Positions 37,385 to 45,135 of a stretch of 64,000 nt of DNA are shown here, in pieces. How positions within the stretch are numbered: the first letter of the stretch is position 1; every line of letters starts with the position of its first letter. Both the position numbers and the translations under genes were made by a program. The notes under the pieces are model-generated. The model was not told the DNA's origin and searched no databases. It saw only the letters and a program-made list of their open reading frames with translations. The stretch lies in NCBI GenBank assembly GCA_017523995.1, contig JAFWUX010000234.1, forward strand, positions 39,018 to 103,017, given 5' to 3'. The stretch comes from Oscillospiraceae bacterium (lineage in GTDB: Bacteria > Bacillota_A > Clostridia > Oscillospirales > Ruminococcaceae).

Positions 37385-37439
37385 ATTATAGCACAGAAAT
37401 CTCACATTTCTGTGACTCTAAAATTACAATTCTGTAATT
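37385..37439 (-). promoter_or_regulatory. Promoter and two palindromic operators of the ABC operon
   Basis: A minus-strand TATAAT is at 37385-37390 with no good -35 box. In the -35 area lies CACAGAAAT-CTCAC-ATTTCTGTG (37392-37414), a perfect 9-bp inverted repeat. A second inverted repeat, AATTACA-ATTC-TGTAATT, is at 37422-37439. A weak -35 covered by palindromes suggests control by a dimeric regulator; no regulator gene is adjacent. Confidence 0.6.
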
Positions 37440-37513
37440 CTGTGCGGGCAGTGCCGGTCGGCAGTGCTGACCTCCGATTGTCTGCAGCTGTCCGAGAACC
37501 AATCTTGTTTTGA

Positions 37514-37676
37514 GCGTTATGGGCTGGGATTGCGCGATACTCAGAATCAGAAACGAGTCGCTGATGATCTTTCAAAATCATCCGCGCAGCGGATACCGCA
37601 TCTCCTCACTCCTATCTCCTATCTCATAATTTCAAAGCCGCTCTTGTGTTTTGCGGGAGAATGTGCTATAATAAAG
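37514..37676 (+). repeat. About 160-bp repeat carrying a promoter, inverted copy at 43403
   Basis: From TGGGATTGCGCGATACTCAG to the TATAAT of the radical SAM promoter, this segment is nearly identical to the reverse complement of 43403-43562. Differences are a few single bases. It contains a GCGCAGCGGATACCGC segment and CTCCTATCTC repeats, then the shared promoter. Confidence 0.88.
37644..37672 (+). promoter_or_regulatory. Repeat-borne promoter of the radical SAM gene
   Basis: TTGTGT (37644-37649) and TATAAT (37667-37672) are 17 bases apart, 36 bases ahead of the ATG. It forms the right end of the repeat that is also found before coaBC. Confidence 0.8.
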
Positions 37677-37708
37677 CCAAAGAAACATTCTGAAAGGAAG
37701 GATGCCTT

Positions 37709-38314
37709 ATGGCAATGACGATTCTTTATCCGGTCGGGGAGCACCTTTATGTGAACCTGACCAACAAATGCCCGTGCGCATGCACCTTCTGCATCCGGCA
37801 GAACGGCGACGGCGCATACGGCTCCGACAGCCTGTGGCTGCAGCATGATCCGACGCTCGCAGAGGTCAAAAAAGCGTTTGAGGCGTGGAATCTCGCGGAT
37901 TTCACCGAACTCGTTTTCTGCGGCTACGGCGAACCGACCGAAGCACTCGAAATGCTGCTGCTGACGGCGCAGTATGCTAAAACCCTGCCCGGATGTCCGC
38001 CGGTGCGCCTGAATACAAACGGGCTCTCCGATCTGATTCACGGCAAGAAAACCGCGCATCTGCTGGAAGGTCTTGTGGATACAGTCTCGATCAGCCTGAA
38101 TGCCGGTACGAAGCAGGAATATCTCGCGGTCACGCGCCCGAAATGGGACAACGCCTTTGAAGCAATGCAGCAGTTCGCCGTCGATTGCAAACCGTATGTC
38201 AAGAAGGTGATGTTCACCGTTGTGGATGTCATCCCGAAAGAGGAGATCGAGGCGGCACAGCAGGTCGCGGACAGCCTCGGCATTCCGCTGCGCGTCCGCA
38301 AATACGATTCGTAA
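37709..38314 (+). CDS. Radical SAM protein of the TatD-associated type, 201 aa
   Basis: A short radical SAM protein with the cluster motif CPCACTFC, whose CxxxCxxC spacing holds a 4Fe-4S cluster. GYGEPTEALEMLL and NTNGLSDLI are the usual SAM-binding segments. At 201 residues it is much shorter than most radical SAM enzymes, which matches the family often found next to TatD nucleases; no tatD gene lies beside it here. AAAGGAAGG precedes the ATG. The reaction is unknown. Confidence 0.85.
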   Translation: MAMTILYPVGEHLYVNLTNKCPCACTFCIRQNGDGAYGSDSLWLQHDPTLAEVKKAFEAWNLADFTELVFCGYGEPTEALEMLLLTAQYAKTLPGCPPVRLNTNGLSDLIHGKKTAHLLEGLVDTVSISLNAGTKQEYLAVTRPKWDNAFEAMQQFAVDCKPYVKKVMFTVVDVIPKEEIEAAQQVADSLGIPLRVRKYDS

Positions 38315-38350
38315 AGAGAAACAGAACCGGATTTTGAGGGAGAGATTACC

Positions 38351-39523
38351 ATGATACAGAGGAGAAAACAGCTTGCCCTGCTGATGGCAGGCATCCTGCT
38401 GAGCGGCACGCTCTGCGGCTGCACTGGAAAGCAGGAGAGCAGCACCGCACCGGAATCCGCGGCGCCCGCACAGGCGGAGGAATCGCTCGCGCCGGTTGAG
38501 CTTGTAAAGTCTGACGGCAAAGCGCGCGTCACCATCGCGGACGGGCATTTTCAGGTGGACGGCAAGCCGCTCTGGCTCTGCGGCACCAACACGCCGTGGG
38601 ATAACTGGGATGACATCGGCGGCACATTTGATGCGGATTTCTGGCGCGAACACTTTGCCGCGCTGCATGAAGCCGGCATCAATTCCTCGCGCGTCTGGAT
38701 TTTGTGCAGCGGCGATGCCGGTATCCGCTTCGGTGAGGACGGCAGCGTCACCGGCATGAGCGACAAATTCTGGAACCATGCCGATCAGCTCATGGCGATC
38801 GCAGCCGAGCAGGAGATTTACATTATGGCGACCATGATGTCCTTTGACTGCTGCAAGAACGGCAACCGCAACAACAAAAAATTCCGCGCGATGATCGAGG
38901 ATGAGGTGCTCTCGCAGAGCTATGTTGACAATTACATCATCCCGTTTGCAAAGCGCTATGACAGCAACGATTATCTGTTCAGCATCGACCTGTGCAACGA
39001 GCCGGACTGGATTCACGAGAACGCGGAATCCGGAAAGATCGACTGGAAACCGCTCGTGCGCTTTTTCGGGCAGTGCGCGCAGGGCATTCATCAGAACAGC
39101 GATATCCTCGTGACCACAGGCATCGGCTATATCCAGAACAACTCCGATACGCGCGGCACAAATGTTGTCAGCGATCAGCTGCTCGAATACTACGCAGGCG
39201 CGGATTCCTATATGGACTTTTACTCGGTGCATTTCTATGACTGGATGATTCAGTGGCACGGCGTTCCGTTTGGGATGTCGCCCGCAGATTACGGGCTTGA
39301 TACATCCAAGCCGAATGTCATGGGCGAATGCTCCGCGAAGGGCTCCGAGCAGGAGGGCATTGATCTCGTCAGCGCCGCACAGCAGCTCTATGACAACGGC
39401 TGGGACGGCGTCTATCCATGGACATCGAACGGCTCCGACAACAACGGCGGCTTCGCTGAGGTCTCAGCATACGCAGAGCATATGGACGCCCAGATCGAAG
39501 ACCGCATCTTCCCGCTGGAGTAA
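38351..39523 (+). CDS. GH5-like glycoside hydrolase lipoprotein, 390 aa
   Basis: A secreted lipoprotein (lipobox LCGC) with a Ser/Ala/Pro/Glu-rich spacer and a (beta/alpha)8 domain of the GH-A clan from about residue 60. The acid/base is in LCNEPDW (Glu217) and the nucleophile in NVMGECSAKG (Glu326), the positions expected for GH5-type endo-mannanases or glucanases. GVDGKPLW-type and GINSSRVW segments support this. It has no carbohydrate-binding module and no dockerin, so it is cell-attached. It follows the radical SAM gene by 36 bases. Substrate is not certain. Confidence 0.82.
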   Translation: MIQRRKQLALLMAGILLSGTLCGCTGKQESSTAPESAAPAQAEESLAPVELVKSDGKARVTIADGHFQVDGKPLWLCGTNTPWDNWDDIGGTFDADFWREHFAALHEAGINSSRVWILCSGDAGIRFGEDGSVTGMSDKFWNHADQLMAIAAEQEIYIMATMMSFDCCKNGNRNNKKFRAMIEDEVLSQSYVDNYIIPFAKRYDSNDYLFSIDLCNEPDWIHENAESGKIDWKPLVRFFGQCAQGIHQNSDILVTTGIGYIQNNSDTRGTNVVSDQLLEYYAGADSYMDFYSVHFYDWMIQWHGVPFGMSPADYGLDTSKPNVMGECSAKGSEQEGIDLVSAAQQLYDNGWDGVYPWTSNGSDNNGGFAEVSAYAEHMDAQIEDRIFPLE

Positions 39524-39524
39524 A

Positions 39525-39769
39525 GGTATCTCCGATGGATCCAGAATGGGGACTCCGTCCCCAAACCCCTGCTGGGGATATTATCCCCAGAACCCATGTT
39601 TATATATGGATAGAAGAAAGCCGCTCAATAAACGCTTTACGCAGAATTGAGCGGCTTTCTATAATTATATTTATTATCTTTGATCGGGACAATAGTCTTT
39701 CACCTTTTGTTTGCCTTATTCGGACTTCAGCATATTGGATGCAGGCACTGCCTGCCCATCGGAGATACC
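39525..39769. mobile_element. MITE-like element between convergent GH5 and blaR1-like genes
   Basis: About 245 bases. It begins GGTATCTCCGATGGAT one base after the GH5 stop and ends with the inverse (CCATCGGAGATACC) four bases before the blaR1-like stop. Inside are GGGGACTCCGTCCCC, CTGGGGATATTATCCCCAG, a 14-bp hairpin (39615-39660) and a TTGGATGCAGGCACTGCC segment. It resembles the elements at 33999 and 55072. There is no transposase frame. Confidence 0.7.
39615..39660. terminator. Bidirectional terminator between convergent genes
   Basis: AGAAAGCCGCTCAA pairs perfectly over 14 bases with TTGAGCGGCTTTCT. It likely serves both the GH5 gene (plus) and the blaR1-like gene (minus). Confidence 0.75.
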
Positions 39770-39773
39770 GCTG

Positions 39774-41531
39774 TCACTCGATTGTGAACGGGGCATATAT
39801 CATGCGAATCTGATAGTCTCCGGGACCGTAGGACTTACCGACCTCCTTGCCGATGCGGTATTCACCGGCAGGCAGCGCGCCGTAAAGCCATTCCCAGTTT
39901 GTTTCAAGCGGTCGGCTCTCATTTTTGAAAATGATGATCGCTTCAGCGGTCCATGCCAGCTCGCTTTTCGGTATGAGCGTTTCGACATCTTCCCAGCCCT
40001 GACCGCTGCGCTTCTGAATGACATAATAGCTGCCGGTTGTCAGCTCCGCAGCATCGGAACCGCCGGACTGCGTAAACACAACCGTCAGACCGGTCGGCGT
40101 GACATTGGTTGCGGAGAGCGACACGCCCCAGTTAGCAGGTGTTGCAGATTCGCGGCTTGCGATTTTTGCATCACATGCCTGCGCGAGCGCATGATAGCAG
40201 CTTTTCCAGTCGCCGCCTTCGGGATCGGCATCTGGGAAATCCGCATGAAACCGCTGCATAATCTCATCTCTCCTGCTCTCATAGCGCGGTGCTGTTTTCA
40301 CAAGATTGAGGTCATCATAGCCGGTCAGCCAGTCATCCTTGAATTGCATCTGAACCGGTGCAAAGGTCTCCTGCACCAGTGTCAGGATGCCGTCCTGCTT
40401 TTTGTACTCCCGAAGCAGAATTGCGACATAATAGCTGCCGACTTTCCTCGATGCCAGTTTCGGATTATAGTATTTGTCCAGAATCTGATATGCGCAGACA
40501 TTGATATTGGAGCCCGTGACACGCGAATGCTCCAGAATCTCGCGCTCAAATACTTCCTGCGGCGGCATATAATGCGGCGGAATCGGATCCGTCAGGAAGC
40601 AGATGCCCGTAACCGGCAGGGACACGGCGGCAAGCAGCAGCTTCCAGACTGCCGGTGCCTTGAATTTTGCAACGGATGCGATACGAGCCTTGACCGATGT
40701 CTCTCCGAATGCCAGCGGACAGGCGGCGCGCGGCAGCTTCAGCAGACTGCAATGCAGCAGCGCCTCGGCATATGCTTTTTTGCCTGCGGGATCCATTTTG
40801 CTGATCACGCGCTCATCGCAGGCGAACTCGACATCCTTTGAGAACAGATGATACCCGAGCCAGACCAGCGGATCAAACCAGTAGACCGCCGCAATCGCAA
40901 AGCCGAGCAGCTTCCAGATGTGGTCGCCGCGGCGGATATGCGCGCGCTCATGCAGCAGAACGGCGTTCCGGTCGGCATCCGGAAGATTCTCCGGCAGATA
41001 GATGCGCGGCGCAAACACACCGAGGATGAACGGCGTCGGGCAGGCATTGCTCATGTAAACACGCTTTTCCGTCGCGTCCTGCTTTGCCGTGCGGAGCCGC
41101 AGACGCAGCCGAACCGTGCTGACCGCTGCATAGAGCGCAATCAGCAGAATGCCGCACGCCCAGATCATCGAGGCGATATATTCCGCGGACATCAGCGGCG
41201 TGATGCTGTCCGCACCGTCCGTATTGAAATGCGTCAGCACGCTGTTGACGGAGCTGTCCACCGGCGAGACACCGAGATCAACCTGCGGTTCGTATTCATA
41301 GACAATGCTGTGCGGCACGGGCTCAGCGCGCGGCACCAGCGAAAATTTGGAAGGGAGATGCACCGTCGGCAGCAGCAGCCCCAGCGCCGCAACGCCCCAG
41401 AGCCAGACATGCGCTTTTTTCGGCAGACGTTTCATCACAAGCCGCAGCAGCAGAATCGCAAGGATCAGCGGAACCGTTTTGATTGCTTTATTAAGTGCGG
41501 CGTTGAAGAATATACACAGTGTTTCAAACAT
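39774..41531 (-). CDS. BlaR1/MecR1-like M56 membrane metallopeptidase, 585 aa
   Basis: A sensor protease with about four membrane helices. The zinc motif is LLHERAH (His194) with FACDERVISK downstream, typical of peptidase family M56. Unlike true BlaR1 the outer region (about 320-585) shows no penicillin-binding SxxK-type site; it ends in an Ig-like module (GVSLSATNVTPTGLTVVF and ETNWEWLYGALPAGEYRIGKE) seen in other M56 proteins of Firmicutes. It lies eight bases after the blaI-like gene. It should cleave or inactivate that repressor on an unknown signal. Confidence 0.88.
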   Translation of the reverse strand: MFETLCIFFNAALNKAIKTVPLILAILLLRLVMKRLPKKAHVWLWGVAALGLLLPTVHLPSKFSLVPRAEPVPHSIVYEYEPQVDLGVSPVDSSVNSVLTHFNTDGADSITPLMSAEYIASMIWACGILLIALYAAVSTVRLRLRLRTAKQDATEKRVYMSNACPTPFILGVFAPRIYLPENLPDADRNAVLLHERAHIRRGDHIWKLLGFAIAAVYWFDPLVWLGYHLFSKDVEFACDERVISKMDPAGKKAYAEALLHCSLLKLPRAACPLAFGETSVKARIASVAKFKAPAVWKLLLAAVSLPVTGICFLTDPIPPHYMPPQEVFEREILEHSRVTGSNINVCAYQILDKYYNPKLASRKVGSYYVAILLREYKKQDGILTLVQETFAPVQMQFKDDWLTGYDDLNLVKTAPRYESRRDEIMQRFHADFPDADPEGGDWKSCYHALAQACDAKIASRESATPANWGVSLSATNVTPTGLTVVFTQSGGSDAAELTTGSYYVIQKRSGQGWEDVETLIPKSELAWTAEAIIIFKNESRPLETNWEWLYGALPAGEYRIGKEVGKSYGPGDYQIRMIYAPFTIE

Positions 41532-41538
41532 CGTATCA

Positions 41539-41898
41539 TCACGCTCCCATGTTGTCGATCATCGCGCGAATCTCGTCGATCTCCGACTGAGACAGCGCTT
41601 TTTTCTTCGTAAATGCGGCGAGAAACGCAGGCAGCGAGCCGCTGAAATTCTCCTCAACAAACTGCGTGCTCTGCATTGCGTCATATTCTGCGCGCGTAAT
41701 CAGCGGCGTGACCGTTCCGTTTTCATTCCGGAACAGCCCGCGTGTGCAGAGCTTTTTCAGCACGGTATAGGTTGTGGATTTTTTCCAGCCGAGCTGCTCT
41801 GCGCAGAGCGCCACGAGCGTGCCGGAGCTCAGCGGCGCATTCGCCCAGATGATCTCCGCAAACTGCATCTCGACTGTGCCGAGTTTTGTATCATGCAT
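41539..41898 (-). CDS. BlaI/MecI-family transcriptional repressor, 119 aa
   Basis: A winged-helix repressor of the BlaI/MecI type. The N-terminal DNA-binding part starts GTVEMQFAEIIW and has the recognition-helix region WKKSTTYTVLKKL; the C-terminal helices form the dimer. The ATG at 41898 has AGGAGG ahead of it; an upstream in-frame start would include the operator. It probably represses its own operon through the two operators at 41921-41966 and is released by the M56 protease encoded next. Confidence 0.9.
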   Translation of the reverse strand: MHDTKLGTVEMQFAEIIWANAPLSSGTLVALCAEQLGWKKSTTYTVLKKLCTRGLFRNENGTVTPLITRAEYDAMQSTQFVEENFSGSLPAFLAAFTKKKALSQSEIDEIRAMIDNMGA

Positions 41899-41920
41899 TC
41901 TGAACACCTCCTGTTCATTC

Positions 41921-41977
41921 GGTCTATCGCGAATCGACCTCTGTGTATAGTCTATCACGAATAGACCGATTTGTCAA
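41921..41977 (-). promoter_or_regulatory. Promoter and two operators of the blaI-blaR1-like operon
   Basis: On the minus strand TTGACA (41972-41977) and TAGACT (41949-41954) are 17 bases apart. Operator 1, GTCTAT-CACGA-ATAGAC (41950-41966), overlaps the -10 box. Operator 2, GTCTAT-CGCGA-ATCGAC (41922-41938), lies downstream with one mismatch. Both have a 5-base centre and lie 28 bases apart, consistent with BlaI-type autorepression. Confidence 0.8.
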
Positions 41978-42031
41978 CCCCTTTTTTCAAATTTTATTGC
42001 AGCGGAGCGATCGCCGCGCAAATCGTTCGTT

Positions 42032-42189
42032 CCCATGTTTATGTATGGATAAAAGAAAGCCGCTAAATCGACGTAATGTGCTGATTTAGCGGCTCTCTTT
42101 ATTTTTTGTTTCCCAGATCGGGACACAAAGCTTTATTTCTTATTCTGAATCATTCGGACTTTAGCATATTGGATGCAGGCACTGCCTGC
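42032..42189. repeat. Direct repeat of 39593-39755, overlapping the coaBC 3' end
   Basis: Starting CCCATGTTTATGTATGGAT, then a hairpin, GATCGGGACA, ATTCGGACTTTAGCATATTG and GATGCAGGCACTGCCTGC, this block follows the same order as 39593-39755 and is about 158 bases. Together the two copies flank the blaI-blaR1-like operon as direct repeats. The last 39 or so bases encode the final 13 residues of CoaBC. Confidence 0.8.
42058..42094 (-). terminator. Terminator after coaBC
   Basis: AGCCGCTAAATC pairs perfectly with GATTTAGCGGCT around a 13-base loop, with T-rich sequence on both sides. The stem differs from the one at 39615 by paired changes on both arms. Confidence 0.7.
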
Positions 42190-43364
42190 ATTTCATCGAG
42201 GATGCGGTGCGCGGCGGCTTCCTTGGACATCTTCTCGAGCTTGATCTCGCGGTCGGGCGTGATGAGCGTCAGGACATTGGTATCCGTGCCGAAGCCCGCG
42301 CCCTCTGTCCGCAGGCTGTTCGCGCAGATCATATCGCAGTTTTTCTTCTGCAGCTTTTTGCGCGAGTTCTCGACAACATGCTCGGTCTCCATAGAAAATC
42401 CGCAGATAAACTGACCTGCGCGCTTGTGTTCGCCGAGATATTTGAGGATATCCTGCGTTCGCTGCATTTCGATGGTCAGCGTGCCGTCGGATTTTTTGAT
42501 CTTGTTCTCCGCAACGGTGACCGGCGTGTAATCCGCAACTGCCGCCGCCTTGATGATAATATCCATATCATCCGCGCGCGATGTCACCGCCTCGAACATA
42601 TCCGCAGCGGAGACAACCCGCACGAGATTGACAAACATCGGCGGTTCGATATCCGTGTGCGCGGCAACGAGCGTGACCTCCGCACCGCGGCGCATGGCAG
42701 CCTCAGCGATTGCAAACCCCATTTTGCCGGTCGAGTGATTCGTAATGAACCGCACCGGATCAAGCGCCTCGCGCGTTGCACCGGCAGTCACGAGGATTTT
42801 TTTGCCCGCAAGGTCTTTTTCGCAGGCGATCTCGCGCATGATATACTGGAACAGCACGCGCTCCTCGGGCATTCTGCCGTCGCCGATATCGCCGTTTGCG
42901 AGTCTGCCGGTATCGGGCGCCGCGATCTCATAGCCGTAGGATGCAAGCTTTTTGATGTTATCCTGCACGATCGGATTGTGATACATATTGTGGTTCATCG
43001 CCGGAGAGATGATCTTTTTGCACGGGCATGCCATGACGGTTGTGGTCAGCATGTCATCCGCGATGCCGTTTGCAATCTTGCCGATGACATTCGCCGAAGC
43101 CGGCGCGATCATGACGACATCCGCCTGCTTTGCCAGTGCGACATGTTCAACGCTGTACTGGAAATTGCGGTCGAAGGTGTCGATCAGGCATTTGTTTCCG
43201 GTCAGCGTTTCAAATGTGATCGGGTTGATGAACTGCGTCGCGTTCTGCGTCATCAATACCTGCACGTTGCAGTGCAGCTTTGTGAGCATCCGGACAAGGT
43301 TCGGGATTTTATATGCGGCGATGCTGCCCGTCACGGCAAGCACTACGGTTTTTCCTTTCAGCAT
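42150..43364 (-). CDS. coaBC: Bifunctional phosphopantothenoylcysteine decarboxylase / phosphopantothenate-cysteine ligase
   Basis: A 404-residue two-domain enzyme for the second and third steps of coenzyme A synthesis. The N-terminal flavin decarboxylase (1-185) has VLAVTGSIAAYKIPN and the active-site segment SPAMNHNMYHNP, with PDTGRLANGDIGDGRMPE. The C-terminal ligase (from about 190) has ILVTAGATREALDPVRFITNHS and SGKMGF-type residues, then VAAHT and KAAAVADYTP. The last 13 residues (MQAVPASNMLKSE) are encoded by a dispersed repeat. AGGAGA precedes the ATG. The promoter is in the repeat at 43409. Confidence 0.95.
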   Translation of the reverse strand: MLKGKTVVLAVTGSIAAYKIPNLVRMLTKLHCNVQVLMTQNATQFINPITFETLTGNKCLIDTFDRNFQYSVEHVALAKQADVVMIAPASANVIGKIANGIADDMLTTTVMACPCKKIISPAMNHNMYHNPIVQDNIKKLASYGYEIAAPDTGRLANGDIGDGRMPEERVLFQYIMREIACEKDLAGKKILVTAGATREALDPVRFITNHSTGKMGFAIAEAAMRRGAEVTLVAAHTDIEPPMFVNLVRVVSAADMFEAVTSRADDMDIIIKAAAVADYTPVTVAENKIKKSDGTLTIEMQRTQDILKYLGEHKRAGQFICGFSMETEHVVENSRKKLQKKNCDMICANSLRTEGAGFGTDTNVLTLITPDREIKLEKMSKEAAAHRILDEMQAVPASNMLKSE

Positions 43365-43402
43365 GGCGATTCTCCTGTCTTTGGATTTGATATGGCGTAT
43401 CT

Positions 43403-43562
43403 GCGTTTATTATATCACATTCTCCCGCAAAACACAAGAGCGGCTTTGAAATTATGAGATAGGAGATAGGAGTGAGGAGATGCGGTATCCGCTGCGCGGA
43501 TGATTTTGAAAGATCGTCAGCGACTCGTTTCTGATTCTGAGTATTGCGCAATCTCAGCTCAT
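43403..43562 (-). repeat. About 160-bp repeat with promoter, inverted copy of 37514-37676
   Basis: The minus strand from about 43562 down to 43403 reads almost the same as the plus strand at 37514-37676, ending in TATAAT. The pair bracket about 5.7 kb with both promoters pointing inward. Confidence 0.88.
43409..43437 (-). promoter_or_regulatory. Repeat-borne promoter of coaBC
   Basis: On the minus strand TTGTGT (43432-43437) and TATAAT (43409-43414) are 17 bases apart, 44 bases before the coaBC ATG. Confidence 0.8.
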
Positions 43563-43604
43563 CGCGTACAAAGCATAATGGGCATTTTACACCGCTCGCC
43601 CTGC

Positions 43605-43642
43605 AAAAAAAACGGCGCACAAACAGGAAAGTCTGTGCACCG
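43605..43642 (-). terminator. Terminator of the surface O-acylation operon
   Basis: On the minus strand CGGTGCACAGAC pairs with GTTTGTGCGCCG (two G-U) around a 6-base loop, followed by eight T. It lies 22 bases after the AlgX-like stop. Confidence 0.9.
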
Positions 43643-43663
43643 TTTCGATTGATTGTTTTCGGG

Positions 43664-45118
43664 TTATGGTTGTTTCAGTTCAGGTGTGCCGGTGTACTGC
43701 ACGCAGCGGTCAGCGGTGTGTACGGTGATCTGAACCGTATCCGCAGCGAGCGCTGCAGGCAGATAGCAGGAGAAGCCGTTTGCCTGATGCGATTCAAGTT
43801 CCAGCAGCTCCTGCTCGCAGCAGAGGAACGCTTGAAAGCTTTGCCCGTTCACGGTGATATAGACCGCATCCGCCTCCGAAAACGCCGGATCAAACAGCCC
43901 GTAGACCTGCACATAATTGCCCATTGTCCGCGCCTCGAGACGGAATGCATCCGAAGCCGGAGCAGGCTCCGCAGCAGGGAGCGCCGCGGCAGGGGCAGGC
44001 ATCTGCGGGGCATGTGTCAGCAGGCGGTCCAGATTGCGCTCGACCAACTCATATACCACATAATCCCGCGGTTCCGTTTCGAGCATATCCAGCGGAACGG
44101 CATTCGCGCGCAGAAACGCGCAGGATGCAAACCGCTCCCCGAGCAGCGGGATCAGCGCACGCCCGAAGGAATCGCGGAACATCAGCAGCGAGCCGGAGCC
44201 GTTTTCGCAGGCAGTCCGGATTGACATATCATCAATGCTGCGCATCCGGTTCACGTATTGATAGGTCTGCGGGATCGCGTACACCGCATTCTGATCGGGA
44301 TTTTTCTCAGCAGGGGAGAGCATGTTCCAGAGGTCGCCCTCCCAGTCGCAGGTTTCGGTTCGTTCCGCGTCCGCAAAGCCGAAATCATCGAGCCCGAGCG
44401 TCTGCATCAGCGTCTGATAGCCGAGCATTGCGCCGTCGCCGTTCCAGTGCGTGTCGGTTTTGTGATAGAGCAGCCGGTCATTGTTTGCGGCAGCATCCCG
44501 CAGCGCACTGCGCCAGTCGCAGACCGTGAGATCCGTCTGCGCAAGCGCCGCATGGAGCGCATCGAGATTGTTTTCGTTTCCGGTCTGCAGATACCGCGCG
44601 GGCAGCTGCTCCGGATAGATGCTTGCCTTATTCGGCGCGGCGGCAAACACGAGCTTTGCGCCGTGTGACGCCGCATACTGCTGCATCATCTGCATGTTAT
44701 AGACAATGTGCCGGATCTCGGTATCATCGAGTGTCCGGACACCGGTTGCATCGGGAACGGTCGGTGCAAAATAGAGCCAGCCGTCCTTTCCGATGATGAC
44801 ATCCTTTTCCGAGGAGACACGGAACACACTGCCTGTCAGTTTGCTGTACGCCGTGACCAGCTGACTGCGGAACCCGAAGCTGTCGCTGAACCACGCATCA
44901 AACTCCGCGGGATAGTTCACGTTGAGCGTCTGATCTTCGTTCCGGAGTGAAGGTTTCTGCGCAAGTACGCGGTTTTCAGTGTTGACGGCTTCGGTCTCAG
45001 CCGCCGCATCCCCGCTGCGTGCTTCGCGGATGGCCAGTGCCGTTGCCGGAACCGCCAGAATCCCGAAGACAGCCGCCGTATAGAGCATGCGGAGTGTATT
45101 TTTCAGTTTTTCAGCCAT
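43664..45118 (-). CDS. AlgX/AlgJ-like (SGNH-type) cell-surface O-acyl transfer protein, 484 aa
   Basis: An N-terminal membrane anchor (about 10-32) is followed by an extracellular domain of the AlgX/AlgJ/DHHW type. FDAWFSDSFGFRSQL and IIGKDGWLYF are conserved entry motifs. KTDTHWNGDGAMLGY carries the Asp-His pair and LLMFRDSFGRALI the catalytic-type Ser. Such proteins finish O-acetylation of polysaccharides with acyl groups passed through an MBOAT protein, which is encoded 17 bases upstream. GGGAGG precedes the ATG at 45118. The polymer modified is unknown. Confidence 0.85.
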   Translation of the reverse strand: MAEKLKNTLRMLYTAAVFGILAVPATALAIREARSGDAAAETEAVNTENRVLAQKPSLRNEDQTLNVNYPAEFDAWFSDSFGFRSQLVTAYSKLTGSVFRVSSEKDVIIGKDGWLYFAPTVPDATGVRTLDDTEIRHIVYNMQMMQQYAASHGAKLVFAAAPNKASIYPEQLPARYLQTGNENNLDALHAALAQTDLTVCDWRSALRDAAANNDRLLYHKTDTHWNGDGAMLGYQTLMQTLGLDDFGFADAERTETCDWEGDLWNMLSPAEKNPDQNAVYAIPQTYQYVNRMRSIDDMSIRTACENGSGSLLMFRDSFGRALIPLLGERFASCAFLRANAVPLDMLETEPRDYVVYELVERNLDRLLTHAPQMPAPAAALPAAEPAPASDAFRLEARTMGNYVQVYGLFDPAFSEADAVYITVNGQSFQAFLCCEQELLELESHQANGFSCYLPAALAADTVQITVHTADRCVQYTGTPELKQP

Positions 45119-45135
45119 AGATACCTCCCACAGAC

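Noticed and set aside
39774..41898. A beta-lactam resistance operon
   Set aside because: Sensor and repressor resemble BlaR1/BlaI, but there is no beta-lactamase or altered PBP gene nearby and the sensor lacks an evident penicillin-binding site.
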